Assembly (NCBI GenBank): GCA_902574425.1
Contig: CACGNA010000001.1
Coordinates: 62,001 to 126,000 of the forward strand
DNA from: an uncultured Prochlorococcus sp.
Lineage (GTDB): Bacteria; Cyanobacteriota; Cyanobacteriia; PCC-6307; Cyanobiaceae
Direction: 5' to 3'
DNA length: 64,000 bases
Under the pieces are notes generated by a model, which worked only from the letters and a program-made list of their open reading frames with translations, searched no databases and was not told where the DNA came from. Of the stretch, positions 26,868 through 36,161 are shown one piece after another; within the stretch, counting starts at the first letter, position 1, and each line of letters opens with the position of its first letter. Made by a program: the position numbers and the translations under genes.

Positions 26868-28145
26868 ATGAATATTCAAGGTATACATTATAAGTTGCCA
26901 GAAAAAATCTTTTTATTAGGAATTTTTTTATTGGCTTCAACAATGTCAATTGGAATAATTTTAATTTTAATTGCTTCAATTATTTCAATATACGAGAACA
27001 AAAAAAATATTTTAAAGGATAAATGGTCAATATTTCTAATATTTAGTGCAATATTAATGACCATATCATGTCTTTATCAAACTTATGACTATGCAAATAA
27101 AGATTTATTAGGATGGGAAATTTCACTAACATGGATAGGATTACTTAACTGGATACCTTTTTTCTTTCTTTTTATAAGTACAGAATTTTTTCTCATTACC
27201 CCAAATCAAAGAGTCAAAGTTGCCATATTTTTACTATCAGGAACTATTCCAGTGCTGATAACAGGTTTTGGTCAATATTTTTTCAATTGGGAAGGTCCCC
27301 TATCTTTTCTTAATGGATTAGTAGTTTGGTACCTTAAACCTATTGAGCCACACTTGGGTTTATCAGGAATTTTCAGTAATCAAAACTATGCTGGTACATG
27401 GCTATCAATAATATGGCCTTTTTCTTTAGGATTTTTATTTATAAATAAGAATACGTCTTTTAAAAAATATACTTCAATATTACTTTTGTTTCTTTTTACA
27501 TTAGCAATAATACTCACAACATCAAGAAATGCTTTATTTGGAATATTGATATCAATACCATTTGTACTTGGAATAAAAAGTTTTCTTATTATTTTGACAA
27601 TAATTTTTATTATCATTTTTTTATTAATATTGAAATCAACTTTTCCTTTTGGAGAAGAATCCTTAGGATTTTTATTTAATATTTTCCCACAACAATTCAT
27701 AGATAAATTCAACAAGATTGATCTAACTAATTTACTTGAATATAGAAGAATTAATCTATGGAATGATACTTTAATGCTAATTTCTAAAAAACCACTATTC
27801 GGATTAGGGGCAGCATTTTTCCCTATTTTATATGAATTTTACTACGAGCCTAAATCTTACACAGAGCAGCATACCCATAATTTATTCCTTGAATTAACTG
27901 CGAGCTATGGGATATTAGTTTCTTTAGCAATATTTCTTTTTATCATTTTGCTAATTTATAAATCTTTTGAAAAAATCAACAAAAACAATCCTAAAGGAAG
28001 AGATCTTTTAATAGACAGAAGTTGGTTAGCTTCAACATTTGTTTTATTGATTTCACAAATGAATGATATTACTTACTACGACGGAAGAATAAGTGTAATT
28101 TTCTGGATCCTGTTATCTGGTTTAAGAAACATAACTAAAATATGA
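26868..28145 (+). CDS. O-antigen ligase/polymerase-like membrane protein (Wzy_C type)
   Basis: 425 residues with 10-12 hydrophobic helices and one large extracytoplasmic loop near residues 270-340, the layout of O-antigen ligases (WaaL) and polymerases. The Wzy_C-type block RRINLWNDTLMLISKKPLFGLGAAFFPILYEFYY...YTEQHTHNLFLELTASYGILVSLAIFLFIILL contains the conserved loop Arg and the HTHN histidines. It would join or transfer lipid-linked glycan at the periplasmic face. WaaL and Wzy cannot be told apart from sequence alone. First gene of the island after the tRNA. Confidence 0.85.
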   Translation: MNIQGIHYKLPEKIFLLGIFLLASTMSIGIILILIASIISIYENKKNILKDKWSIFLIFSAILMTISCLYQTYDYANKDLLGWEISLTWIGLLNWIPFFFLFISTEFFLITPNQRVKVAIFLLSGTIPVLITGFGQYFFNWEGPLSFLNGLVVWYLKPIEPHLGLSGIFSNQNYAGTWLSIIWPFSLGFLFINKNTSFKKYTSILLLFLFTLAIILTTSRNALFGILISIPFVLGIKSFLIILTIIFIIIFLLILKSTFPFGEESLGFLFNIFPQQFIDKFNKIDLTNLLEYRRINLWNDTLMLISKKPLFGLGAAFFPILYEFYYEPKSYTEQHTHNLFLELTASYGILVSLAIFLFIILLIYKSFEKINKNNPKGRDLLIDRSWLASTFVLLISQMNDITYYDGRISVIFWILLSGLRNITKI

Positions 28146-28166
28146 AATACCTAGAAAGTTAAATTA

Positions 28167-28958
28167 TTAATCTTTTAAGTGGAAAACCAAATCTTTTGAA
28201 TAGTTGCTATTTAAATTTATAACTCCAGAATCAACTAAATTTTCTTCGCAAATTATTTGATAATTTGAGCCAATAAAAATATCTTTTATTTTTTTTTCAC
28301 TCAAAGTTTGAGCTGGATACCAAATTAATGGGTTTCCATACTCCTTTATATGTTCTCCAAATCCGTTATCGGATAGATTAGAAACCTGAATGAATGATTT
28401 TGGATTTCTTGAAAAATTATTTCTAGTAAGACAAATAAATGGAATTTTTTTATCTACTATCTTCCTTAAAATTTCATATGGCTCTTCCACATAATTTAAG
28501 GCACAAGAAGTAAAGAAAAATTCAATATCATTTTCAAGTACTTTTTCTAAATCGCTCTGAAATTGAATATTTCTTACAAATTCCCATTTTTTAGCCTCTA
28601 TTACTTGAGCATTAGTTTCTACAACCCAAGAACTTTTATGAAAACTTTTACTAAATAGTGAATCCAAAAATAGGATATTTTCACCACATGCACCTCCATA
28701 ATCAAGTATTTTTGGAAATTTACCATTATTTAAATGTAAACAATAAGATAAGCTAATTAAAAGTGTATTAATCGAACTGCCTTGAATAAGTTTTCCACCA
28801 TTCTTTAAAAAAATATCTAGCTTCCTGAATCTGTAATCACACAATAATTTTGATTGGTAACCAAATGGCATTTTTGAATTGCAATATTTCTCAGCCTCAT
28901 TAAAGCTATCAACTTCTGGAATTAATTTTTTTTGTAATAGTCTAAAAATTTTATTCAT
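28167..28958 (-). CDS. Putative methyltransferase, TIGR04325/LIC12133-like
   Basis: 263 residues. The SAM-binding region is FPKILDYGGACGENILFLDSLFSK (about 80-103), in which DYGGACGENY-like sequence is the signature of the LIC12133 family found in surface-polysaccharide loci. Later blocks are WVVETNAQVIEAKKWEF, EFFFTSCALNYVEEPYEILRKIV and FICLTRNNFS, and the family-typical QVSNL... GNPLIWYPAQTL. It probably methylates a sugar of the surface glycan. It converges with the ligase-like gene, 21 nt apart. Confidence 0.8.
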   Translation of the reverse strand: MNKIFRLLQKKLIPEVDSFNEAEKYCNSKMPFGYQSKLLCDYRFRKLDIFLKNGGKLIQGSSINTLLISLSYCLHLNNGKFPKILDYGGACGENILFLDSLFSKSFHKSSWVVETNAQVIEAKKWEFVRNIQFQSDLEKVLENDIEFFFTSCALNYVEEPYEILRKIVDKKIPFICLTRNNFSRNPKSFIQVSNLSDNGFGEHIKEYGNPLIWYPAQTLSEKKIKDIFIGSNYQIICEENLVDSGVINLNSNYSKDLVFHLKD

Positions 28959-29054
28959 ATATAAATCAATTAAGAATTTTATTTATTTTAATAGTTAACT
29001 AAATATATACTTAAAAATATTCAAATCTCTCAAAAACTTATTAATACATTTCTT

Positions 29055-29720
29055 ATGGTAGATTTCAAAAATGGGGAAATTAAAGTTCTTATACCTTTAA
29101 GGGGTGGTTCAAAGGGTATAAAAAGAAAAAATTTAAAATTATTAAAGAACAAACCTCTTTTCTATTGGGTAACCCAAGCAGCAATAAACGCGCAACTAGA
29201 GGTATATATATCTACTGAGGATAATGAAATTAAAAATGCGGCAAAGAAACTTTTTCCCAATGTAATCGTGCAAGATAGACCAAAGGAACTCTCAACCGAC
29301 AATGCAAGCACCGATGAAGTAATTTCGCATTTTATAAGTGAAAATAAATGTAAACACATAATGCTTCTGCAAGCGACATCACCATTAACATCTTCAGAAG
29401 ATATTATTTCATCAATAAATTTATATAAAGAAGGCAATTATAGGCCTCTAGTAAGCGTTTGTAAAAAACATGATTTCATTTGGGATAAGAAAGGATATCC
29501 AATAAATTACAATCCCTCATCAAGACCTCGGAGACAAGATTGGTCAGGAAATCTTGTTGAAAATGGAGCAATTTATTTATTTCAAGCAACTGAATTTAAA
29601 AAGAATGGATCTCGCTGTTCACCCCCTTGTACTTTATATGAAATGAATTATGAAAAATCGTATGAGACAGATACAAATCTTGACTGGTTAATAATGGAAG
29701 AAATCATAAAAAATATATGA
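29055..29720 (+). CDS. CMP-nonulosonate (acylneuraminate) cytidylyltransferase-like
   Basis: 221 residues. The nucleotide-binding N-terminus VLIPLRGGSKGIKRKNLKLLKNKPLFYWV, the LSTDNASTDEVISHFI block and MLLQATSPLTSSEDIISSINLY are those of CMP-sialate/CMP-legionaminate/CMP-pseudaminate synthetases (NeuA, LegF, PseF). The enzyme activates a 9-carbon sugar acid with CTP. The final SSRPRRQDWSGNLVENGAIYLFQ also fits. The NeuB-like synthase that would supply its substrate is encoded 1 kb away on the other strand. Confidence 0.88.
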   Translation: MVDFKNGEIKVLIPLRGGSKGIKRKNLKLLKNKPLFYWVTQAAINAQLEVYISTEDNEIKNAAKKLFPNVIVQDRPKELSTDNASTDEVISHFISENKCKHIMLLQATSPLTSSEDIISSINLYKEGNYRPLVSVCKKHDFIWDKKGYPINYNPSSRPRRQDWSGNLVENGAIYLFQATEFKKNGSRCSPPCTLYEMNYEKSYETDTNLDWLIMEEIIKNI

Positions 29721-29763
29721 AAAAATTTAAAACTTTTCAAATCGCTAATACATATAACAAAAA

Positions 29764-30666
29764 CTAAAGCATAAGTTTTTTTGCAAATTCTCTAGTTGTA
29801 TAAGAAGGGAGATTTATTCCTTGTGAATGAAAGATCTCCTTCGCTAAGGATACCTTGTCTGGGTCATGAGGCCTATTTCTTCGATCCTCAATTTCAAGAA
29901 TATAATCCTTTTTAAAAAATTTAGATATTTCTTCTAAAATATCTTCAATGCTCGATTCAAAATTCGAACCTATAAAATAATCTTTCTTTAAATCAATTCT
30001 TTTTTTTAAAATAATATTTATTACTATATTCATATAATCTTCTGAAATACCCCAATTTCTAATCTTTTTTATAGATGCCAACTTTAACTTACCATTCTTA
30101 CTATTTTGAAAGTAATCAATAATTTTTGGTATTACAAATCTTTGATCTGAATATTTTGATAAGTGATTAAAAAAGTGCATTGATATAAAATAATTTTCGC
30201 CTTCAAAGAGACTGCTAAGTTCTTCATAAGCTGAAGCTTTACTTTTTGCATATGGACTAATAGCTTTTATTGGACTGTTATAAGAAATAGGCTGAGAGCA
30301 ATCAAAAATATAGGCAGAGGAAGCATTTAAAAAATAAATATTTTTTAACTTTAAAATACTTCTACCTATCCAATTAGCAATTTCGAAATTAGCTTTATAT
30401 GTTTCCTCCACAAATTCAAAAGACTTTCCAACTGAACTTTGACCAATTAAGTTGACAACATGACTAGGTCTAGAATCTCTAATAGTTTCAAAGATGGAGG
30501 CTTCATTTAAAAAGTTACAATAAACAAGTTTTTTACTAAAGTTTATTAATCTTTTGGGAATATCTTTTGATCTAATAACTCCCAAAAAATCAATTTTTTT
30601 TCTGGATAATAATTCAGCTAAAATTATTCCATCTTGACCACTTATTCCAAATATTAAAACTAGCAT
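29764..30666 (-). CDS. SDR-family sugar-nucleotide epimerase/dehydratase (GMD-like)
   Basis: 300 residues. The Rossmann start LVLIFGISGQDGIILAELLSRKKIDFLGVIRSKD resembles GDP-mannose 4,6-dehydratase. The catalytic triad is seen as LNASSAYIFD and ISPYAKSKASAYEEL (YxxxK). It is shorter than Gmd (300 against about 345) and diverged in the middle, so another NDP-sugar (perhaps UDP-sugar) is possible. It lies 7 nt after the NeuB-like fusion gene on the same strand, so it probably serves the nonulosonic acid route. Confidence 0.8.
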   Translation of the reverse strand: MLVLIFGISGQDGIILAELLSRKKIDFLGVIRSKDIPKRLINFSKKLVYCNFLNEASIFETIRDSRPSHVVNLIGQSSVGKSFEFVEETYKANFEIANWIGRSILKLKNIYFLNASSAYIFDCSQPISYNSPIKAISPYAKSKASAYEELSSLFEGENYFISMHFFNHLSKYSDQRFVIPKIIDYFQNSKNGKLKLASIKKIRNWGISEDYMNIVINIILKKRIDLKKDYFIGSNFESSIEDILEEISKFFKKDYILEIEDRRNRPHDPDKVSLAKEIFHSQGINLPSYTTREFAKKLML

Positions 30667-30673
30667 AGTGTAC

Positions 30674-32563
30674 TTAAGATAACTTTTCTAAATAATCAAG
30701 ATCATTAAGAAATCCATCTCCAATATTTAAATGTCCTTGCCAAGTTTCTACAATAAAAGATCTTTTTTCATTACTATTTCGCAAAAGAAATTTAAGAAAT
30801 TCGATCATTTTAGGGCTTTCTTTCAACCCCAAGCCCTCATCATCAATTCCATTGGCCCCAGCTAAATGCAAGTGCTTTGCATATGGAAGAATTTTAAATG
30901 ACCATTTATGAAAATCTTCTTTATAGAAATTACATGCCATAAATAAATGCGATATATCTAAACAAATAGGCCTATTATATTGCTTGCAGAAATTAAAAAT
31001 TTCTTTTGGATGTGCGAAAGTATTAACAAATCTTTGTCCACCCAAATACCAGGCTAAAGCTGGCAATGTTTGAGGCAAGATATTTATAAAATTATATCTT
31101 TTTTCAAATTTATTAATGAAATCATTGATAAGCTTATATTCATTTTTTCTAGAGTCATCATGATGATTCTCTGAGTATGAAGAGAAACTAGTAACACAAT
31201 TTACTTTATAAGAAAGCTTCATTTCTTGATAAAAAACTTGAATATGATCTAAAAGTTTTTGAAATTCTTTATTTGAATTCAAAGCATTTTCCTTATTTTT
31301 ACTTGTAGGATCAAAAACTAAATTTCCTTGATATATATCAGGAGCATGAAAACCAATTTTTTTTGTTTTTACAATATTCTTTAGTTCAGTAAATTTATTA
31401 TTATTAATATCCTTCATAGACATATGAATTTCTAAATAATTAGTTTTTATTCGATTAACTAATAAATTTATATCTCGATATCTGACTGGTATTCCAAAAA
31501 GATGTGCTTCTAGTTTCTTAAAAACTTTCACATTTTCTTCTTTAATAAAAAAATCTTTAGAAAGAATATTTCCTGATTTTATATTTTTTATTAGTTTTTT
31601 ATTATCAAAATCCTTAAATTGCACAGGTGTTAGTCCTTCACCAGATGGATAAAAATCAATATTTGAATAACTTACTTTATCTCCCTTTTCTAAATCCTTT
31701 TTTACTATTAAAGTCTTTGATAATGAAATTCTATTTGCTTTTTCTCCTGGTCCAATAACTCTTTGATCATTTTTCCCTCCTAAAATAACAAATGTATCCC
31801 TTAATTTCCTAACGAAACCTTTAAACTCTCCAGGTTCCAAACTTACTGCATGGTCATTACCATAAGATTCCCTAGATAATGTAATGTGTTTCTCTATGAT
31901 TTTTGAACCTATTGCTACTGCAGAAATACAAGCCAAGTCTCCAAAATCATGACTTGAATAACCAACATCAATAATGTTTTTATTTTTTAGATTATTAATA
32001 TAATTTAAATTTAAATGATGATTTGGTGCTGGATAAGCTGAGTGACAATGTAATAAAGCATAAATAATATTTTTACCTGAAAGATAATTAATTAGATTAT
32101 TTATTTCATTTTCATTTGCCATACCTGTAGAAAAAATAATTGGTTTTTTTGTCTCAATTATTTTTTCTATTAATATAGGATTATTCATATCTGCAGATGC
32201 CACTTTATATAAAATAGGATTTAATACTTCTGCGAACTCCAGTGCTTCTAAATCCCAGACAGAAAAAAAACAAGTTATTTTAATACTCTCACAGTAATTC
32301 CAGATTAATTTATAACCATCAAAATCAATAAAAGTTTTTCTTATATAATCATCTACTATTTCAGATCCAATATCTCTAGAACCATCAATATCTAGAAAAA
32401 GTTTTTTTGATCTTAATTGAAACTTAACTGCATTAAATCCTGCTTCTTTTGCTAAATAACATAATTTCTTAGCATCTGAAATTGATCCATTATGATTAAG
32501 ACCAATTTCGGCAATAATATATGGATTGCCTTCATCCCAAGGAATTCTATTCAAAACAACCAA
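30674..32563 (-). CDS. NeuB-like nonulosonic acid synthase fused to SAF and a second TIM barrel
   Basis: 629 residues, about 280 longer than a normal NeuB. Residues 1-255 are the NeuB condensing barrel: PYIIAEIGLNHNGSISDAKKL, AVKFQLRSKK, VASADMNNPILIEKI, IFSTGMANENEI, LLHCHSAYPAP, DVGYSSHDFGD, and IIEKHITLSRESYGNDHAVSLEP with the metal-ligand histidines. Residues about 285-345 are a SAF antifreeze-like domain (RISLSKTLIVKKDLEKGDKVSYSNIDFYPSGEGL). Residues 350-629 are a xylose isomerase-like TIM barrel (IHMSMKDI, KIGFHAPDIYQGNLVFDP, PICLDISHLFMACNFY, HLHLAGANGIDDEGLGL, SFIVETWQGHLN) of the sugar-phosphate isomerase/AP-endonuclease-2 family. The C-terminal part may isomerise or epimerise the substrate or product; this is inference. 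Confidence 0.88.
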   Translation of the reverse strand: MVVLNRIPWDEGNPYIIAEIGLNHNGSISDAKKLCYLAKEAGFNAVKFQLRSKKLFLDIDGSRDIGSEIVDDYIRKTFIDFDGYKLIWNYCESIKITCFFSVWDLEALEFAEVLNPILYKVASADMNNPILIEKIIETKKPIIFSTGMANENEINNLINYLSGKNIIYALLHCHSAYPAPNHHLNLNYINNLKNKNIIDVGYSSHDFGDLACISAVAIGSKIIEKHITLSRESYGNDHAVSLEPGEFKGFVRKLRDTFVILGGKNDQRVIGPGEKANRISLSKTLIVKKDLEKGDKVSYSNIDFYPSGEGLTPVQFKDFDNKKLIKNIKSGNILSKDFFIKEENVKVFKKLEAHLFGIPVRYRDINLLVNRIKTNYLEIHMSMKDINNNKFTELKNIVKTKKIGFHAPDIYQGNLVFDPTSKNKENALNSNKEFQKLLDHIQVFYQEMKLSYKVNCVTSFSSYSENHHDDSRKNEYKLINDFINKFEKRYNFINILPQTLPALAWYLGGQRFVNTFAHPKEIFNFCKQYNRPICLDISHLFMACNFYKEDFHKWSFKILPYAKHLHLAGANGIDDEGLGLKESPKMIEFLKFLLRNSNEKRSFIVETWQGHLNIGDGFLNDLDYLEKLS

Positions 32564-32643
32564 GAAAGGTAATTTAGTAATTATATCCTCATAGGTGATT
32601 ATTTATGAATTTTTAGATTCTGAAAAAAAAAATCAAAAATTTG

Positions 32644-33756
32644 CTAATAATTTCGACAAATTGAATTCACTTTATCAACTATATGTTCTACAAAATCTAA
32701 AGGCATATAATCAAAGACTGGAAGAGAAATATTATGATCACAATGATATTCCGTAAGAGGTAAATCTCCATATTTGTAACCTAGATCTTTATATGCAGGC
32801 ATTAAATGAACCGGTGTCTTATAACTTACATTGGTAATAATCCCATTTTTTTCTAAATCTTTTTGAAATATATCTCTATCCTTTTTAAAATAAAATGGGA
32901 TTAAATAATATGAGCAATTCGAATTTTTTGGATGTGGAATAGGATTTAATAATTCTGAATTAATATTTTGATAATACAAATTAGCTATTTTTTTTCTATG
33001 TGCAATATTTTGATCTAATTTAGTTAATTTATAATTTAGGATTGCGGCTTGAATTTCGTCCATTCTGGAGTTATAGCCATCAACCTTAGCGATATAATCC
33101 TTTTCTATACCATAAAATCTTAATTCCTTTAGGAGATTATATTTCGATAAATTATTTGTGCAAATAATACCTGCATCACCAAAAGCTCCCAAAGATTTTG
33201 TTGGATAGAATGAAAAAGCAGAGAAATCACCAATTGAGCCAACCTTTCTACTATTTATTTTAGCTCCATGTGCTTGACTACAATCTTCAATTATTGTCAA
33301 CCCATGAGTTTTCTTATATTTTATTAATGCATCAAAATTTACTGGATAACCATAAAGATGCACAATAATAATAGCTTTAGTCCTTGCGGATATTAAGCCT
33401 GGTAATTTATCAATATCTATTAACCCATTTTTATTTACATCCACAAATATAGGTCTGGCATTAGCTTGCTTAATTGCAGAAACTGTAGGGATTGCAGTAT
33501 TAGCTACTGTTATAACCTCATCGCCCTGATCAATTCCAATAGCTTTAAGAATAAGAAATATAGCATTTGTTGCATTATCACAACCTACTGAGTATTTTGT
33601 TCCAATATATTCAGAAAAATTTTTTTCAAATTCTATTAATTGATTACCCAAAAGTAATCTGCCAGAATCAAAAACATTATTTATCAACTTTAAGTAAGTA
33701 TCTCTATTTCGCTTTAAATCATATTCGCAAGTCCATGAGGGTATTATATTTCTCAT
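32644..33756 (-). CDS. DegT/DnrJ/EryC1 sugar aminotransferase (FdtB/QdtB-like)
   Basis: 370 residues of the PLP-dependent sugar aminotransferase family. The PLP lysine is in FSFYPTKSLGAFGDAGII; IIEDCSQAHGAKINSRKVGSIGDFSAF and VHLYGYPVNFDAL are also typical, as is the GYNSRMDEIQAAIL block. The N-terminal DSGRLLLGNQLIEFEKNFSEYIGTKYSVGCDNATNAIFLILKAIG and YNSRMDE sequence resembles FdtB/QdtB enzymes that aminate C3 of dTDP-3-oxo-6-deoxyhexoses. A ketoisomerase of the matching type is encoded at 45.7 kb and rfbA/rfbB at 36-38 kb, so this function fits. A role in nonulosonic acid synthesis (LegC/PseC-type) is the alternative, given its position before the NeuB fusion. Confidence 0.88.
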   Translation of the reverse strand: MRNIIPSWTCEYDLKRNRDTYLKLINNVFDSGRLLLGNQLIEFEKNFSEYIGTKYSVGCDNATNAIFLILKAIGIDQGDEVITVANTAIPTVSAIKQANARPIFVDVNKNGLIDIDKLPGLISARTKAIIIVHLYGYPVNFDALIKYKKTHGLTIIEDCSQAHGAKINSRKVGSIGDFSAFSFYPTKSLGAFGDAGIICTNNLSKYNLLKELRFYGIEKDYIAKVDGYNSRMDEIQAAILNYKLTKLDQNIAHRKKIANLYYQNINSELLNPIPHPKNSNCSYYLIPFYFKKDRDIFQKDLEKNGIITNVSYKTPVHLMPAYKDLGYKYGDLPLTEYHCDHNISLPVFDYMPLDFVEHIVDKVNSICRNY

Positions 33757-33989
33757 AGTTAAAATTTTTATCTTAGTATATATGCAAACAGCTTATAAAC
33801 TTAACCAAATGAGCAATATATGATTAATTTCTAAGTCAAAATTATCTAAATAAAATCGTTTGTTGATAAAATCAATAAGTTAAACATCAAGTCTATTTAA
33901 AAATCTAAATATTTGAATATTTGTAAACCAACTTTTATCTATATTCAAATAAAGCTTCAAATTAATTATCTTCAAAATTCTAAATTTAA

Positions 33990-35069
33990 ATGAAAACTGC
34001 CTTAATAACAGGAATAACTGGACAAGATGGTTCATATCTAGCAGAATTTTTAATTAAAAGAGGATATGAAGTTCATGGGATAAAAAGACGATCCTCTTTA
34101 TTTAATACTGAGAGAATAGACCATTTATATCAAGACCCGCATACGGAAGAAAGAAACTTCATCCTTCACCACGGTGACATGACAGATTCAAGCTCTCTAA
34201 TAAGAATCATTCAAGATGTTCAGCCTGATGAAATTTATAATCTCGCAGCTCAAAGCCATGTAGCAGTATCTTTTGAAGAGCCAGAATATACTGCCAATTC
34301 AGATGCGTTAGGAGCACTAAGGATCTTAGAAGCAATTAGAATTCTAAAACTAGAAAAGAAAACAAAGTTTTACCAAGCAAGTACTTCTGAACTTTATGGA
34401 ATGGTTCAAGAAGTTCCTCAAAAAGAGACTACTCCTTTTTACCCTAGAAGTCCTTATGCAGTTGCAAAATTATATGCGTATTGGATAACTATTAACTACC
34501 GTGAAGCTTATGGTATATATGCTTGTAATGGCATTCTATTTAATCATGAATCTCCAGTGAGAGGAGAAACTTTTGTAACTAGAAAAATAACACGAGGATT
34601 ATCTAGAATCAAGCTTGGCTTACAGTCATGCTTATATTTAGGAAATTTAGACTCAAAAAGAGATTGGGGCCACGCTAAAGATTATGTTGAAATGCAATGG
34701 TTGATGATGCAACAAGAAATCGCAGAAGACTATGTAATAGCAACTGGCCAGCAATTTACTGTTAGAGAATTTGTACAGGTAGCATCTAAATGTCTAGATT
34801 TAAATATAACTTGGGAAGGGGAAGGAATAAACGAATTAGGTATTTGTAATGGGGAAGTCATAATAAAAGTAGATAAAAGATACTTTAGACCAACAGAGGT
34901 AGACTCGTTACTTGGAGATCCACAAAAAGCAAAAAAGAAACTAGGCTGGGAGCCCAAAATATCATTCCAAGAACTTGTTAGCGAAATGGTCAATGAAGAT
35001 CTTAAAATTGCCAAAAGAAATGAACTAATCAAAAAACATGGCTACTCAATTCTGGATTTTCATGAATGA
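33990..35069 (+). CDS. gmd: GDP-mannose 4,6-dehydratase
   Basis: 359 residues. It has the NADP-binding [40 protein letters not shown], the catalytic [16 protein letters not shown] and [15 protein letters not shown] (YxxxK), the domain [23 protein letters not shown] and the C-terminal [14 protein letters not shown] and [28 protein letters not shown], all diagnostic of Gmd. It makes GDP-4-keto-6-deoxymannose from GDP-mannose. The stop overlaps the fcl ATG by 4 nt, so the pair is translationally coupled. ManC, which makes GDP-mannose, is at 55-56.6 kb. Confidence 0.98.
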   Translation: MKTALITGITGQDGSYLAEFLIKRGYEVHGIKRRSSLFNTERIDHLYQDPHTEERNFILHHGDMTDSSSLIRIIQDVQPDEIYNLAAQSHVAVSFEEPEYTANSDALGALRILEAIRILKLEKKTKFYQASTSELYGMVQEVPQKETTPFYPRSPYAVAKLYAYWITINYREAYGIYACNGILFNHESPVRGETFVTRKITRGLSRIKLGLQSCLYLGNLDSKRDWGHAKDYVEMQWLMMQQEIAEDYVIATGQQFTVREFVQVASKCLDLNITWEGEGINELGICNGEVIIKVDKRYFRPTEVDSLLGDPQKAKKKLGWEPKISFQELVSEMVNEDLKIAKRNELIKKHGYSILDFHE

Positions 35070-36043
35070 CAAAGGTAAATAATTCAAAAAAAGTTTTTGT
35101 TGCTGGTCATAAAGGAATGGTTGGTTCTGCTATTTCAGATCAACTGGGAAAAGATCCAGAAATTAAAATCTTAAAAAAATCTAGAGAAGAGCTTGATTTA
35201 ACAAATCAAGCAGATGTTAGAGATTTCTTTCAAAATGAAAAACCAAATGAGGTATATCTTGCAGCTGCAAAAGTGGGGGGAATTTTAGCAAATAGCAATT
35301 ATCCTGCAGATTTTATAGCCCAAAACTTATCAATTCAACTAAATGTAATTCAATCAGCATTTGAGAGTGGAGTCAAAAAACTTTTATTTTTAGGTTCGAG
35401 TTGTATATATCCTAAATTTGCCAACCAACCTATTACAGAAACTGAACTATTAGAAGGATCTTTAGAACCTACAAATGAACCATATGCCATTGCAAAAATT
35501 GCAGGCATAAAACTTTGTGAGAGTTATAACAGACAATATGGTGAGTCGCAAAAAATTGATTATCGTTGTGTTATGCCTACAAATTTATATGGTCCAGGAG
35601 ATAATTATGAAGAATATAATAGCCATGTAATACCCGCTTTAATAAAAAGGATCCACGAAGCGAAAGTAAATAATTTTAATTCAATAAATATTTGGGGCAC
35701 AGGAAACGTAAAAAGAGAATTTTTACATGTAAAAGATATGGCATCAGCCGCTATCCACATTATGAATTTACCAAGATCAGTTTTTGAGAAGATTACTAAT
35801 CCAATGTGCAGTCATGTTAATGTTGGTACTGGTCATGACTTAACAATTAGGGAGTTAGGGAAAACTATTGCACAGGTTATTAACTATAAAGGAGAATTAA
35901 AATTTGATATATCAAAACCGGATGGTACTCCTAGAAAATTACTTGATATTTCAAAAATTAGAGATTTAGGCTGGTCTGCAAAAATTGACTTGATTGAAGG
36001 ATTAAAAAATACCTATGAAGATTTTATAAAATTAAAAAGTTGA
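35066..36043 (+). CDS. fcl: GDP-L-fucose synthase
   Basis: 325 residues, the epimerase/reductase that turns GDP-4-keto-6-deoxymannose into GDP-L-fucose. Key blocks are [84 protein letters not shown] and [13 protein letters not shown]. It starts inside the gmd stop codon region (ATGA overlap). It supplies donor for the GT11-like fucosyltransferase at 54.3 kb. Confidence 0.97.
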   Translation: MTKVNNSKKVFVAGHKGMVGSAISDQLGKDPEIKILKKSREELDLTNQADVRDFFQNEKPNEVYLAAAKVGGILANSNYPADFIAQNLSIQLNVIQSAFESGVKKLLFLGSSCIYPKFANQPITETELLEGSLEPTNEPYAIAKIAGIKLCESYNRQYGESQKIDYRCVMPTNLYGPGDNYEEYNSHVIPALIKRIHEAKVNNFNSINIWGTGNVKREFLHVKDMASAAIHIMNLPRSVFEKITNPMCSHVNVGTGHDLTIRELGKTIAQVINYKGELKFDISKPDGTPRKLLDISKIRDLGWSAKIDLIEGLKNTYEDFIKLKS

Positions 36044-36161
36044 TTTTACAATCTTTCTCTCAATTATTTGAAGTTTAAGGATTTTAATATTTTTATCACT
36101 TTTTATAATGTTTAAAGACTTTATGCATTAAATTATTATTCAAGTAAATTAATTTATATTA

